64,000 bases of DNA, taken from contig CM054115.1 in NCBI GenBank assembly GCA_028673005.1, positions 196,362,370-196,426,369 of the forward strand, written 5' to 3'. A model generated the notes under the pieces. It was not told the origin of the DNA and ran no database searches. It saw only the letters and a list, made by a program, of their open reading frames with translations. Within the stretch, counting starts at the first letter, position 1. Every line of letters begins with the position of its first letter. Shown here in pieces: positions 23,016-34,090 of this stretch. The position numbers and the translations under genes were made by a program. The stretch is from Tanypteryx hageni (taxonomy: Eukaryota > Arthropoda > Insecta > Odonata > Petaluridae).

Positions 23016-23218
23016 GTAAGAAAACTCAGTAATTTTTTGATGAAATAAAGTAAATATAAATCCAAAACTATGATTAAAATATCATAATCAACATCTTGAT
23101 TGAGCTCAAAAATATAATGAACAAGCCACTTAAAATATAAATAACGTTTAAATCGAACAGCCTCAATTTTTTTATAAAATCTTGTGACAGTTTCCTTAAT
23201 TTCTATTACATATGTATA

Positions 23219-23732
23219 CAGTAGAATTCCATTTATTCGGCATCATGTAATAAGGATTTTCCAATCATCGAGCATACTTAATTGCCAGGTGACTTGTAAT
23301 GTAGCTACTAGATTTCCAGACTTATAAGAAGCATTTTTTTTCTCCAAAAAATCATGTAAAATTGTCCTGTGTTTTATAGGCTAAAAATCCCTGGGTCTTA
23401 TAAAAATAACATATAATAATACATAATAATAACAACATACAATTCCTTGAATATCAGGGATAGAGAAAAAAGAATCCCTAAGCCAATACCAAAATTGTTA
23501 TATTATTAGTATTTAGTGAAGTTTTCCTGTATTAAAAGTTAACAATATATAATGCAATAAGTGTAAAAGTATTAAAGATTGTGCTAATCAAACATCATTC
23601 TGAAGCAGTAATTTCTAAACAACATAGGTATCCTACATTCTAGACATGGGGCTGCAACCCGCACATCATTAATCATCATTAAATCGAGCACTTCTATGGT
23701 CCTGAACATGCCGGATAATAGGAATTTTACTG
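23219..23732. mobile_element. Tigger/pogo-like MITE, 514 bp
   Basis: The ends are CAGTAGAATTCCATTTATTC and, reversed, CAGTAAAATTCCTATTATCC, with TA on both flanks. No coding lies inside. Confidence 0.75.
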
Positions 23733-24029
23733 TATTATTGCCGTTTAATGTTTTACTTTTATGTTGTATGTTGAATGTAATTAACTTTCCGAAAAAGTTC
23801 TGTAATCAGCAATTGCTGAATTGTAAGGGTGTCCCCAAAAGTAAAGCCTATGAATTATTTTAAAGAAATTATTTACTGTTATACATTTAACCTATTGCAC
23901 TCAGATTTTTTTCCTTTCCACTGGTACTCCATTCAGATTTAATTATTAGATACTACTCTTGAAAACAACTCATAATTCCAAAAAACTTCTTTTATTCCAT
24001 TTCATTTACACTTGCAAACTAATATATAC

Positions 24030-25215
24030 ATCTTGGCATTTATTGTAATCCCTACATTTTCTCATTGTATGCTATTTTTGAAGCAATCACCTACATGGTG
24101 CCCAGGTTTACGTTCACACATTTCACATATATAAATTGTCTCTTTTTGTCCACCTGACACATTCCTATAGGAATGGACTTTGCTGTCTTTGTGATTTCTT
24201 GTGGAATGTGGTATTATTAGACATTATTTTACCACAATGTGGTAAAAATGAATACAAATAGCCACATTTAAAATCTGTGATGGTGTATAGGCATATATCC
24301 AATTTGGTTGTCTTCTTTGGATTGTATGTGGTGAAATGTATCTTACCCTTAAAGCCTACAACAGACTCATCAACAACTACCTCTCTTGTAGGAACAAATC
24401 GCTCTCTAAAATTCATTTCCAGATATGTTAAGAAAGATCTCACCTTTTCAGTTTTTGGTCTTAAATCCTGATGCAGTTTCTGGTCATTTTTCAGATGTAG
24501 CATCCCGAATATTTGTAGAAATCATTCCCTTTTGAAATAAGAACAAAAAAATGGCACAAAAGACACAAAGTCCTTGGTCCAATAATCCTGCAAATTTGGA
24601 AGCTACGTTATTCTCACTTTTAATACGATGCCCAAAAAAGCCTTCATTTCATCTAACATCATATCTCTCCAATTTTTCCAGATGGATTGTTTGGATAGTT
24701 TATTCTGCCTAAGTTTAGACCTGCCATAGTTATTTGTCTCATCCAAAATCCTTTTATCAAAGATTCACTGAAAAATAATTGAAAAAAGTCGATAGGTGCA
24801 GAAGAGTCGGAAGAAAGCTGTGGCCCACCATTCTTTTGTATCCACCAATAATATTCCATTTTTCTCTTGTTTGTTCTCCGCCAACTACACCATCATAAAC
24901 ATCCTGTTTATGATTTTACTTGAACAAGCAATTTTACCCATTTCAATTTCACAGTCACAACCATACTATTGCTGTCTGTGTCACTATCTCACTTGGACTT
25001 TGTGGGAAACAGAGGAAAGTGACATTTTTGAACTCGTCTCTGTCTTTAGACTTGGACTGGTAACCGGTTCATAAATTTGTTTGCATGTGATCAAAATTAT
25101 TTATTTTCGATTCACTGTCCTTTACTGTATGAATTTCATCACTGTCAAAGCAAAATTCATCTTTACTGCTTTCTAACTCACACTGAAAAATTTTATGGTG
25201 TTTCTCCATAATTTG
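24030..25215 (-). pseudogene. piggyBac transposase remnant
   Basis: On the minus strand, MEKHHKIFQCELESSKDEF starts an acidic N-terminus. A central part (MMLDEMKAFLGIVLKVRIT, NLQDYWT) follows, and then the catalytic region VVVDESVVGFKGKIHFTTYN with PKKTTKLDICLYTITDFKCG. DES and the later D match the piggyBac DDD core. A cysteine-rich tail (CEMCERKPGHHVGDC) near 24090-24130 is the usual C-terminal RING-like finger. Stops and frame changes are scattered throughout, and part of the core between 24500 and 24160 is lost. It is related to the family that gave the domesticated PGBD genes, but the damage shows it is not domesticated here. Confidence 0.8.
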
Positions 25216-25373
25216 ACAATTACAGATCCTTTTACATCAAAAGATCTCAGTTGACTGGTAGAAAATCATTGACGAAATACTTGAATAACCTAAGAGAGGC
25301 ATGAGTCATACAAAAATGCTATTGTGACCTGGCCAAAGACACTACTACTCACCCTCATATATATCTTTAGGAT

Positions 25374-25470
25374 CAGGATGGGACAACTCGCTGCCGCCGA
25401 TTCGCCATGACTGATTTGCTGCAAGGACAATTTGCCACAGGACAATTCGCTGCTAAACCAAACTTGAATA
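25374..25470 (+). repeat. MULE 2 left terminal repeat, outer part
   Basis: It matches the reverse complement of 32770-32875. The inner part continues at 27614 after the Tigger. Confidence 0.8.
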
Positions 25471-27613
25471 CAAGGCGGTCGCGAATTATGCGAGGGCTGC
25501 AGTCTTGTAGCACACGCATAATGTAAGATTCACGTAAATTAAAACAATTATCCCCATAGAAATACATTAAAAATAGGAGGGATGCATTCCACAAATGCAT
25601 TAATTCACCTGTAGCTTAAATTAAAATTTAAAAAGTTTTAAAAAATTAACATAAAAAACATTAAATTATGGACTTTACCTTAAATGTAGGAGAACTTGGC
25701 TTCACAAATGAAGTTGCGTCGTATAGTAGATATAAGAATTTACAGTTCCTCTTCGAAAGATTCCGAAGAGGCAACAACTGGCGATCCAACAGGAGCTTGG
25801 CCCGGATGTGCTGGCTCGCCACTCAAAGTAGAAGGCTCATTTGGCAATGACACTGTGGGCCTTTTGAAGAAGGAGTCCAGCATCATCTGCATCTTCTGTT
25901 GCCGCCTTTCTCCGAGAAGTTCTTCATAACCAGCAACTGCATCCATAATTTTGCATTTAATAACTGAACTTCTGTTCATATTGGGGTCATTCTCTTCTAT
26001 TAAATTACAAGCAGCATTGACATGATTTATGATGTCACCCAATACTTTTAGGGTCAAACTCCGGGTAGGTTGCTAGTCACACGCCTCTTGCTGGCTTGCG
26101 GATGCCTTCTCTTCCTCTTGAAGCCGCTCCTTTTATATATTGCGGACACAGTTTTTCCAAAGGTCATTCATGCACTGCTGCGAAACCTCCTGCCAAGACT
26201 GTTTTACGGATTATAAGGCATTCTTGATGTTAAAGGCTTTCCAGTAATTATTCACTCTGATGTCCCGCTTATTTATCTGCTTCCTCAAATCGTTTAAAAC
26301 CAATCGCAGATAATAAGCCTTGAAAGCCTTAATTACACCTTGGTCCATTGGTTGCAGAAGGGAGGTGTTATTTGGCAGAAAATAAACAACTTTAATGTGC
26401 TGTATTCTTGAATGGCAACAGGATGGCTAGGGGCATTGTCTAAAATCAATAGGACTATGAAGGGAATGCCCTCCTTCTGGCAGTATTCCTTCAACTCATA
26501 ATGAAGGTCTTTCTCCAAGTACTGACTGAACACTGTACTCATCATCCAATCCTTCCTATTAGAATACCAATAGATAGGCAAGAATCTGCGAACATAGCCC
26601 TTCGACGTCCTTGGATTTTCGGAATGGTAAATCAGGATTGGCTTCAACTTGCAGTCACCTTCGGCATTGCCTCCCAGGAGAAGGGTAAAGCAGTCTTTCG
26701 TGGCTTTGAAACCGGGTACTCTTCTCTTTAACTGAAATGTAGGTGCAATTGGGCATCTTCTTCCAATACAGCCTGGTTTCATTGACTTTGAAAACCTGCT
26801 TCGCCGAATAGCCACTGCTTTCAATAATCTCCTGCAACCTGGAGGGAAAACTTCTTGCTGCTTCTTCATCAGTGGATGCAGCCTCACCGCTTGTTTTAAC
26901 ATTTTAAAAACTAAAACGGGCTTTAAAATTGTGCAACCACCCAACACTGGCATTGAAATCCTTAACCTCACCTTCTTCGGATGCCTTCAGATCTTCACAC
27001 ACAGACGATGGCTTGGCTAAGAGGATTTTTCTTCTTCCGCTGATCTTCCAACCACATAGCTAACATCCTCTCCATCCTGTCCATTATATTCGACCGGGTA
27101 TAGGAACTTTTCTGGGCCGAAAGGGAGGTTCCAGCTTTCACACTTGATTTAATTTTTTCAGCATTGTCACGTATGGTACTGCACGTACTTGCACTAAGAT
27201 TAAAAACATAACTAATCATGGCAGTACTCTGACAAGCTTCATATCTCCTCACTGCATGAATTTTAATCTCTAAAGACAAGGCGTTTCTAGCTCTCTTGGG
27301 AGCTTTATCTTCACTTTTAGAAGCCATATCAAATAAATAATCAATATTTTAAAGCAAAAATAACAAATAAGTCACTTTTTAACACAAACGCAACTTAACA
27401 GCACGGGGGTCACAAGTAAACAAACACGCTGAGCATTATGGGTAATTTACTGGGTATGTGCGATAGCGACGCCATCTATTGGGAAAAATCTGCATAACTA
27501 AATCTGGAAAAAAATGCATAATGCGTTATTTTAGAATTTACACGGTTAATACGATATTTTTATATATTTTTAGGCAGCGTTATTTAAAAAACGTGTAATT
27601 TAAGACCGCTCTG
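25471..27613 (-). mobile_element. Tigger element, 2.1 kb, in MULE 2 terminal repeat
   Basis: The left end CAAGGCGGTCGCGAATTATG and the right end, reversed, CAGAGCGGTCTTAAATTACA are flanked by TA (25469-25470, 27614-27615). The GCGGTC...GCGAGGGCTGCAGTC style end is that of Tigger elements. The unbroken site can be read in the right-hand terminal repeat of MULE 2, where GAATA and TACAG are adjacent. Confidence 0.85.
25740..27327 (-). pseudogene. Tigger (pogo-family) transposase, degraded
   Basis: The N-terminus MASKSEDKAPKRARNALSL and SLEIKIHAVRRYEACQSTAM form a CENP-B-like helix-turn-helix. The DDE core follows. QVFKVNETRLYWKK has Asn where Tigger proteins have the first catalytic Asp (VDET). 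VLLILDNAPSHP carries the second Asp. LQPMDQGVIKAF, in a shifted frame near 26350, carries the third. LLLGGNAEGDCKLKPILIYH is the typical Tigger spacer. A Ser/Pro-rich tail ends at 25740. Several frameshifts break it, the most obvious near 26350, 26700 and 26990. The family is that of human TIGD1. Confidence 0.85.
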
Positions 27614-27808
27614 TATAATTATTTTGTAAAATTGTCAAATAAAAACTAGAATGCCTTGTATTTGCAACTTTTATGGAATAAATGAAATGAAATACTGCAG
27701 GTAGCTTGAATAAATAAAAATATGGTGACTTATGCAGTAAAATAAAAATCAACAAAATTTGTGATATGGATGTATTTATACACAATATATTTAAAAATAC
27801 AAACATGT
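27614..27808 (+). repeat. MULE 2 left terminal repeat, inner part
   Basis: The phrases ATTTTGTAAAATTGTCAAAT, CTGCAGGTAGCTTGAATAAA and TGTATTTATACACAATATAT match the reverse complement of 32610-32770. Confidence 0.8.
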
Positions 27809-27975
27809 TACTGTATTCAATATAATATGATAATATTACTGAATCAAATTACAAAATATATTTGTTCGTTAATAACAAGAAATACATAAAGAAAAAATAC
27901 ATATAATTGAAGTAATCACATACTAAATTCACACACACACATGCACATTAAATAACAAGGATATGCATTATCAAT

Positions 27976-28747
27976 TTAATCCATATTAAAATTATGTGCA
28001 ATTCCTCTTAAATATTCAATCTTTGCCCGGTGCTGATAATCACTAACTATATTCTTAATTTGCTCATCGGCTCCTCGATATTTTCTTAATTTAGTAGGTG
28101 GGTGATGACCGGTGACAAGTTGCTCATAGAAGACATCTCTTCCTTTCTGCACTGTCCGCAATCCATCTATAAATTTCCAAATTGATGGATGACTTACAGC
28201 CAACTCTATTTGCAGGCGTCTGTGAGCTGCTTCGGCATAATTATTTGTTGTTGCATCATCAGAGAAAGTACGCCTGTAAACATTTCAAATTGTCGGTCTA
28301 AAAAGAGGTGCACGTCTTCCTTGGCCTCATTGATTAATTCTTCCTACATATGTGTCTTCAAACCAATCCAATAATGGTGTCAATTCTTCTGGCAAATCTC
28401 CAGCTAATGCATCCTAATCATCATCAGATACAAATGCTAATGCTGTTATCATTTTAGTGTGTAAATGAATGTTACTATCGGTATTGTACCTCGTAGTTAA
28501 ACCTAGTGTACCAATATGCCTTTTCATGTTATGGTTTAAATGAAAAAAGCAACCACGAATATCAGCATGAGGAAATGCTTCCTCGATACTTTGAATTGCT
28601 GCCATTTCAAAATCACAGGATATGAATGTCAGTTTTACATTATTTTCGATACGTTTTATCATGTCAAAAATTTTAACGTATGTCACCCGCTGCTTATTCG
28701 GAAGCAAACTGTAGAGTATAGGATGAACCCCTCCATATTTTTCTACC
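27976..28747 (-). pseudogene. MULE 2 transposase, C-terminal part
   Basis: From 28747 the minus strand reads VEKYGGVHPILYSLLPNKQ. Next is FISCDFEMAAIQSIEEAFPH (second catalytic Asp) with GCFFHLNHNMK (CxxH). Then TTNNYAEAAHRRLQ carries the catalytic Glu near 28220, and HPSIWKFIDGLRTVQKGRD leads to the tail at 27976. Stops and frame changes occur between 28200 and 28410. The first catalytic Asp lies beyond the hAT at 32163 onward. Confidence 0.8.
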
Positions 28748-29389
28748 ATCACAACTAGAGATGGGTCGAATCCACATTTTCCTCGAATCTGAATCTTGAA
28801 TCGAATCTAAGAGGGATTTGATTCGAATCTTGTATCGAATCTACCTTTACCAACTTCATTTTAATTATGCATTTTTCTTAACTGTGTTTAATAAAAATAA
28901 TTGATTTATTCAACATCAAAATTAACAGATAAATATTCGGAAAGCCTCCATTGGAAACACCCGAAAATGTTGCATGTCAAAAGAAAATCTGGGTCATGAA
29001 ATAAATTGGGTACATGTCTCTTATTGAATGACGTCCAAATTTTTATTCAGGAAAATGAACATTCTCAAGCGTTCTGGGTCTAATTGACTACGTTTTCGGT
29101 CACACACCAGCCCAGCAGTACTAAATAGTCTTTCTGATGATACAGTTGCAGCAGGGATACAAAGAATTTCACTACTTAACATCCTCAGGGTTGGATGTGC
29201 TGTATTATTTCTCCAGTATGTTAGTGGCTCAATTTGAGGAGAAAGAAATTCTCTCAAATACGAATTCAGCTGTTGCTCTTCATCAAAGTATTTAACTATT
29301 TCAGACTGGGGCTTCATGATTTTTGAATAATGAGCTCACATGCCATGCTTACTGGCAGTTGGTTTGTGCTCAACTTCAACACTTGTCTT

Positions 29390-29674
29390 CTGAAACAAAA
29401 AATAAGAAAAAAATGATGGAATGGAAAGATTTTCAAGGGAAATTAAATTTGCTCAATTTACAAACAACATTCAAGACTGTTGTGAATTTTAAAATCAACA
29501 TGCATTTTTTTAAGGAAGGCATGAGAGTATAAAATTAAGATACCTATACCTAGAACAGAAATTCTTTAAAAATAAAAAGTCAGTTGATGCATGTATTTCT
29601 AAAAAAGACTTGTAATATATAAAATTATAAATGATTTATTTTTAGTCAAATTATTCACATTTTGATACACCTAC
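29390..29674 (-). other. Intron in hAT transposase gene
   Basis: On the minus strand the coding text KDKSK is followed by GTAGGT at 29674. It resumes after TTTTGTTTCAG at 29390 with KTSVEVEHK. The 285-bp gap is stop-rich and AT-rich. It is a plausible spliceosomal intron, not damage. Confidence 0.6.
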
Positions 29675-29772
29675 CTTGCTTTTATCTTTCAATGTGATTT
29701 GCTTCATTCTCTCCAGTAGCTTAGATTTGGCCTGGATCAAATTATCTGCAGATGTAAAGCAGCTACCCTTGA

Positions 29773-30036
29773 AATTAAAATTTAAAACTCCTAAACCGTA
29801 AATTTACCCAGAGAGCACTCACACGTCAATAAGAAATAAGGAAAATTAAAATTATACTTACAAGTTTGCAGGACGATGATGGCCTACAGGGACCTGTTGT
29901 CAAAAACTAGCCTGAAAAGAAGAAAAGGAAAACACACACGCACAAACAATCTGGAAATCTCTAGATACGTATTTCGGGAGCTATGCTCCCATCTTCAGTA
30001 GCTGAAGTCGTATACGACATTTCCTTTTTTAACGAT
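29773..30036 (-). mobile_element. 264-bp insert with hammerhead-like core
   Basis: An exact 12-bp duplication, AGCTACCCTTGA, at 29761-29772 and 30037-30048 flanks it. Removing the insert restores the hAT text DPRLKGSCFTSADN. On the minus strand it starts with ATCGTTAAAAAAGGAAATG and carries a hammerhead-like core near its 5' end (29953-30024). The remaining 170 bases have no coding. The long duplication points to RNA-mediated insertion. Confidence 0.75.
29953..30024 (-). ncRNA. Hammerhead-ribozyme-like fold, copy 2
   Basis: On the minus strand the parts appear in order. GGAAAT (30024-30019), a loop region and CTA form stem I, 5' side. Then come CTGAAGA (29998-29992) and one T. Stem II is GGGAGC with GCTCCC, with an ATA loop. 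GAAA (29975-29972) is followed by TAC-GTA, a minimal stem III, and TC as the cleavage position. TAG and ATTTCC complete stem I. All conserved hammerhead parts are present, with one extra base before stem II. It is the best of the three copies. Confidence 0.55.
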
Positions 30037-32162
30037 AGCTACCCTTGAGTCGTGGATCCAGGAGGGTGAAAGTGGTATAAACCTCATTTGTTTCCAAGTC
30101 ATTGTACCTCAGTTTCAAGGAAGACACAAGTTCATTCTTCAGCCCTACTGCTCGTACGAAGCTTCCATTTGTTATTGCTTCAATGGTACTATTCACTATC
30201 GGAATAATTTCAGAAGCTGTCACATGTTCACTGCTGACAGTCTTCGTGGCCTCCTGGAATATTTTCATCAGTGATGCCACATCATCCATCAAATCCCACT
30301 GAAACATTGAAAGATCTGTTGGAAGTTTAGTATCTGCTGCAGCTAGAGTTATGGCATTTCTTTGTTCTAGTAATCTGTTGAACATTAAATACATAGAATC
30401 CCACCTGTTTGGTTCATCTTGTATAACTCTGTGAACTTTCATTCCCAGTTGTTTTTGGCATTTTTTAGCACACTTGTTGCCTGGCACGAGTGTTTGAAAT
30501 GCCCTACAATCTGCCGAGATAAACCTGCCAGAATGTTGACCGCATTTTGGTTTAATAGTCCATCTTTTACAGTTAGCTGAAATGTATGGGCTAAACAAGA
30601 AACTCCCTGATAAGGGGAAGAATTGACAGCAGCCACAATATTTCTCCCATTGTCACAGACAACATAAGAGACTTTGTCTGCTATCTTCCACTCTTCCAGA
30701 CACTGAACCAGAAAGTTCTTAATGTTATCCCCACTATGCGAAACTCCTGGGAATGGAACAACATCAAGGCAAAGATGTTTCAATGCATGAATGTCACTCA
30801 CAAAATGTGCCGTTATGCTCATGTAGCTGTTGTTTGCCCTTGAAGTCCACATGTTTGTAGTGATTAACATGTGGTGGGTGGAGTTCAATAAGTTCATAAC
30901 TTCACTTCTTGCTTGGTCATAAAGATTGGGAATCACAAAAGCAGATAAGTGTTTTCTAGTTAGAATGGTATATCAAGGCTCTAGATGAGAAATTAAAGTG
31001 CAGAAGCCTTTATCTTCCACTAAACTGAATGGATGATTGTCTACACATATAATTTGTGCAATTAATTTTGTAATCATCTCACTCCTTTGGTCGCCAGGTT
31101 TAAACTTCTGGTAACGATAGAACGCTTCCTTCAATGTTTGCTGTTTGGCATCACTTTTCAATTTCTTTGGTTCCTTAAAAAACGTGCTTTCACTGTTTGG
31201 GGAACTTAATGGAGTGAGGGAAGCACTCGAAGTGGAAGGAGTTGAAGCACTTGAATAAGGATCATCGACTTCCTCTGCATTCACCTCACATCAATTTGTG
31301 AGGGTTGACCACACTCCCTCACTTTCTGCCTTTCAATCAAACCGGCATGTTGCTTCAAATGTCTCTTTAAAGTTGTGGTGGTCATGCTTTTCCCACCTCT
31401 CGAAATGCGCAAGCCACATTACATGCATTTCGCGTATCTTCTATCATCTTCACAGATGGTATAGTGTCCCCAAACTTCTGCCATAATTCTGATTGAATTA
31501 AAACATTCGAAACTAAAGTCCAGAATCACGAAACCAATATAATAAGAACCAGTACATCAATGACGTGATTTCACTTGTAATGAGCTTTTAGGGACGCTGA
31601 GAATGTGTCAATTTCAGTGTTACCAACACGTGGTAACACAACCTCTAAAGCTAACATAAAAGAATCTGTTTATGCTGAATCGTAAGTAAAAATATGTTTC
31701 AACTCTTACTAATTGTTCCTTAAATTAATCCAGAAATTCATACTATGCAACATCACATGTTATAACAGGTAATGTTTAATGTTTTTTTTTGCCAGCCGGT
31801 AAGAAAAAATGAACTCGTTTTGACGAAAAATCCGTAGGTTGGCAATAACTGCTAACCTACGAGCTATCCATGGAATTAATATCGAAAATGTTTTATTACG
31901 GCTATGGAACACGTATGATTATCCGTGTGAGAGTGACCCCATTGTGAGTTTGTTTCACCTATATTTTGTGAGTTACAATGAAACTGGTTGAATATAGATG
32001 GGTGATTTAGCAAAGTGCAACAAAAAAATGGTGGCGCGATCTTGAACTACATTAATCTGCATTTTTCGAATCCAGTCGAATCCACATCGAGTCTTCGAAT
32101 CCATTGAGATTCGGTGGATTCAGGGGGGTAAGTGGCTTCGAGTACTCATCTCTAATCACAAC

Positions 32163-32345
32163 ATAAACTTGAGAAAATATATCAGGTGCTATCTTGAAAG
32201 TTCTGTCTACAAACCATGTAATTGACTCTCTTAGTGTTTCAATATTTTGCTGCCTTCCAAAAATTAGTATTCAGTTATTTCCTGCGCCCGAATCCGCCAA
32301 TAAAAAATTTTCTTGTATCCCAGGACGAGGAACATGTATCTTGTA
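32163..32345 (-). pseudogene. MULE 2 transposase, first catalytic part
   Basis: The minus strand reads WFVDRTFKIAPDIFSQVYVV up to the hAT insertion. WFVDGTFK is the first-Asp motif of MULE transposases, and here Gly is Arg. NIETLRESIT and HVPRPGIQENFL lie upstream. It continues at 28747. Confidence 0.75.
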
Positions 32346-32609
32346 TTTACATATGTGCTGTTATGGCATGTGGGAGGGGAGAGGCAAAGTGAGGGGATTG
32401 ATGAGTGACCTAAACATTGGTCATCATCTTCCGAAGCATCAACTTTGTGGTAGGGCGAGAAGGTAAATTATTATTATTATTGTACGTGACAGCAAAGTTG
32501 GCATCCTGTCTTTACGTTGCACTGGGATCTAGATAGCAATATTGTAAGTATGTTATAGCGAAAGTATATTGAGCGAGTGTATGGAAGCTCTATCATTGTA
32601 TAGAGAAAG
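32346..32609 (-). other. MULE 2 interior, no gene seen
   Basis: This is the upstream part of MULE 2 between the transposase and the right terminal repeat. I see no FLYWCH finger. Confidence 0.4.
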
Positions 32610-32875
32610 GATTCTTGAAAGGATAGGTATTTTTAAATATATTGTGTATAAATACATTAAAAATTTTGTTGATTTTTATTTTACTGCATAAGTCACCATA
32701 TTTTTATTTATTCAAGCTACCTGCAGTTTTAGTTTTTATTCTAAAATTTTACAAAATAACTGTATATTCAAGTTTAGTTTAGCGGCAAATCATCTGGTGG
32801 CAAATTGTCCTTGCGGCGAATCGACGGCAGCAAATCAGCGGCGGCGAATCGGTGGTGGCAAGTTATCGTGCACCC
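32610..32875 (-). repeat. MULE 2 right terminal repeat
   Basis: It is unbroken and contains GGCAAATTGTCCTTGCGGCG, AATCGACGGCAGCAAATCAG and similar iterated words. It pairs with 25374-25470 plus 27614-27808. Confidence 0.8.
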
Positions 32876-33129
32876 CTTTAGGATATACTGATTAGTCAGC
32901 TTGTTTATAGAAAGGGAGCTCCTAAGATATAGGAAAATGAAACAAGTGGGACAGAGAAAAATTTTTACTAACCTCATACCTCTCCAAAACTTGTGCCGAG
33001 TGACACTCCACTTGCAAGCTGCTGCATGGGCCTCCAATGTCGAGTCACACTCGACTTGCAAGTGGAAAAGGTTAAAGTTATGCACAGTCAATATTTTTAC
33101 ACACTTCATTTGTTCATCGTAATTCTACT

Positions 33130-34090
33130 TTCTGGATGATTTTAAGTACACCCAACTCAATCTGCACTATCTAACGTCTTGCTCTTGAAGTTTTCATACC
33201 TGATTCCTTCTTTAATTCATCAAATATACCTTTCGTCTTCCTACTTTGCCTCCATTATTCCTTCTATGACATCTTTCAGTAGAATATTTCCTTTCAAAAC
33301 CCATCCATTTTTTTAATCTATCCATCGTTACTTGAATTAAGCTGCTCTCTTTCTTCCCTACAGGATTCAAACCTTCCTCATTTGTTTTTCTCCCTGTCTG
33401 GCAAATTTTCTCTAGTCTATGCCATACCCGCATCTCAAGCATGTTTAATCTTCGCTTATTTTCTTCTCTCGTTGTCTGTCTCGCATCCATATAATGCTAC
33501 ACTCCATGTGAGGGTTTTTGCTAACCTCTTTTTCACATCTTTATTCAGCTGGTCAATAATTCTTGTGATCTCATAAATGCTTCCGTGGCTTTTGCTTCTC
33601 TTGTCCTGATGTCTTTTATACTCCTTCCATCCTGTGACATAATACTACTTGAATAAGTAAAAAATTCCACCTGTTCCGGCCAGTTCCACTGTAACATTGA
33701 CCTGGGAATCCCCACTCTTGGAAAATCATGACTTTCGTTTTCTTCTTGTATAATTTTCATCCCAAATGCCTTTGCCTTTTTCATTTAAGGAACTCACTAG
33801 CATCTGCTGGCCCCTTTCAGTATTACTCACCAATGCTTAATTGTCTGCATATCCAACTGATTTAACCAGGCTCCCTCCCACTTTTATCCCTGTTTCTACA
33901 TCTTCTCATTCTCTCTTATAATTACTTTGGCATAAATATTAAACAATGCTGTCTCAAACCTCAACCTAGCATTGCCCAATATAATTCTCCCTCTGCTACT
34001 CTTGCCTGTGCAGTATGCTTCACATACAGATTTCTGATTAAATGTCTTTCTCTCCAATCCACCTATTTTCCTCAACACCTCCATTAGCTT
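33130..34090 (-). pseudogene. RTE-like LINE reverse transcriptase, 3' part
   Basis: The minus strand reads RFETALFNIYAKVIIRENE near 33930, then SVGYADN followed by a stop near 33840, where the catalytic YADD box should be. Next come FGMKIIQEENES and FFTYSSSIMSQDGRSIKDIR, and then the tail. RRLNMLEMRVWHRLEKICQT and RNNGGKVGRRKVY match the usual end (LEMWxWRRM, GRRxRGRR) of a family of RTE-like LINEs common in invertebrates. The loss of the second Asp and several stops make it dead. The 5' part and endonuclease are absent. Confidence 0.75.

Larger units (their letters stand above)
29021..31491 (-). pseudogene. hAT transposase, BED-finger type
   Basis: The minus-strand order is as follows. A BED zinc finger (ELWQKFGD, ACNVACAFREVGK, then LKRHLKQHAG in a shifted frame) is followed by a Ser/Pro-rich linker (31284-31000). 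The RNase H-like core comes next, with LITTNMWTSRANNSYMSITA (first Asp region), VVCDNGRNIVAAV (CDNG, second Asp) and CLAHTFQLTVKDGL. EPNRWDSMYLMFNRLLEQR then carries the conserved RW. LLDPRLKGS leads to the end, and the hATC dimerisation domain (IPAATVSSERLFSTAGLV) closes it at 29021. The relationship is to ZBED-type hATs. Frameshifts near 30440 and 30960, the BED frameshift and the 264-bp insert inactivate it. Confidence 0.88.
28756..32154 (-). mobile_element. hAT element 2, 3.4 kb, in MULE 2 transposase
   Basis: An exact 8-bp duplication, ATCACAAC, at 28748-28755 and 32155-32162 flanks it. The ends are TAGAGATGGGTCGAATCC and, reversed, TAGAGATGAGTACTCGAAG. Near both ends words like TCGAATCT and GATTCGAAT are repeated. 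It encodes one minus-strand hAT transposase with one intron. It interrupts MULE 2 at the V-M of DIFSQVYVV and MVEKYGG. A further 264-bp element lies in it at 29773-30036. Confidence 0.9.
25374..32875 (-). mobile_element. MULE 2 (Mutator-like), 7.5 kb, inside piggyBac
   Basis: A 9-bp duplication, CTTTAGGAT, at 25365-25373 and 32876-32884 flanks it. The terminal repeats are long (about 270 bp). Their outer part is an array of words like GACAATTCGCCGCAA. Their inner part includes CTGCAGGTAGCTTGAATAAA and GTGACTTATGCAGTAAAA. The left repeat is split by a Tigger (25471-27613), so it is 25374-25470 plus 27614-27808; the right is 32610-32875. The transposase lies on the minus strand and is split by a hAT (28756-32154). 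Without both insertions MULE 2 would be about 2 kb. Confidence 0.85.
23887..33075 (-). mobile_element. piggyBac element, split by MULE 2
   Basis: The left end is TTAACCTATTGCACTCAG at 23887. The right end, reversed, is TTAACCTTTTCCACTTGC at 33075. TTAA is the piggyBac target duplication and CCYTTNNCACT is the usual terminus. A minus-strand transposase remnant lies at the left, and MULE 2 occupies 25374-32875. Without MULE 2 the element is about 1.7 kb, a normal piggyBac size allowing for loss. It sits in the intron between host exons 2 and 3. Confidence 0.8.
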
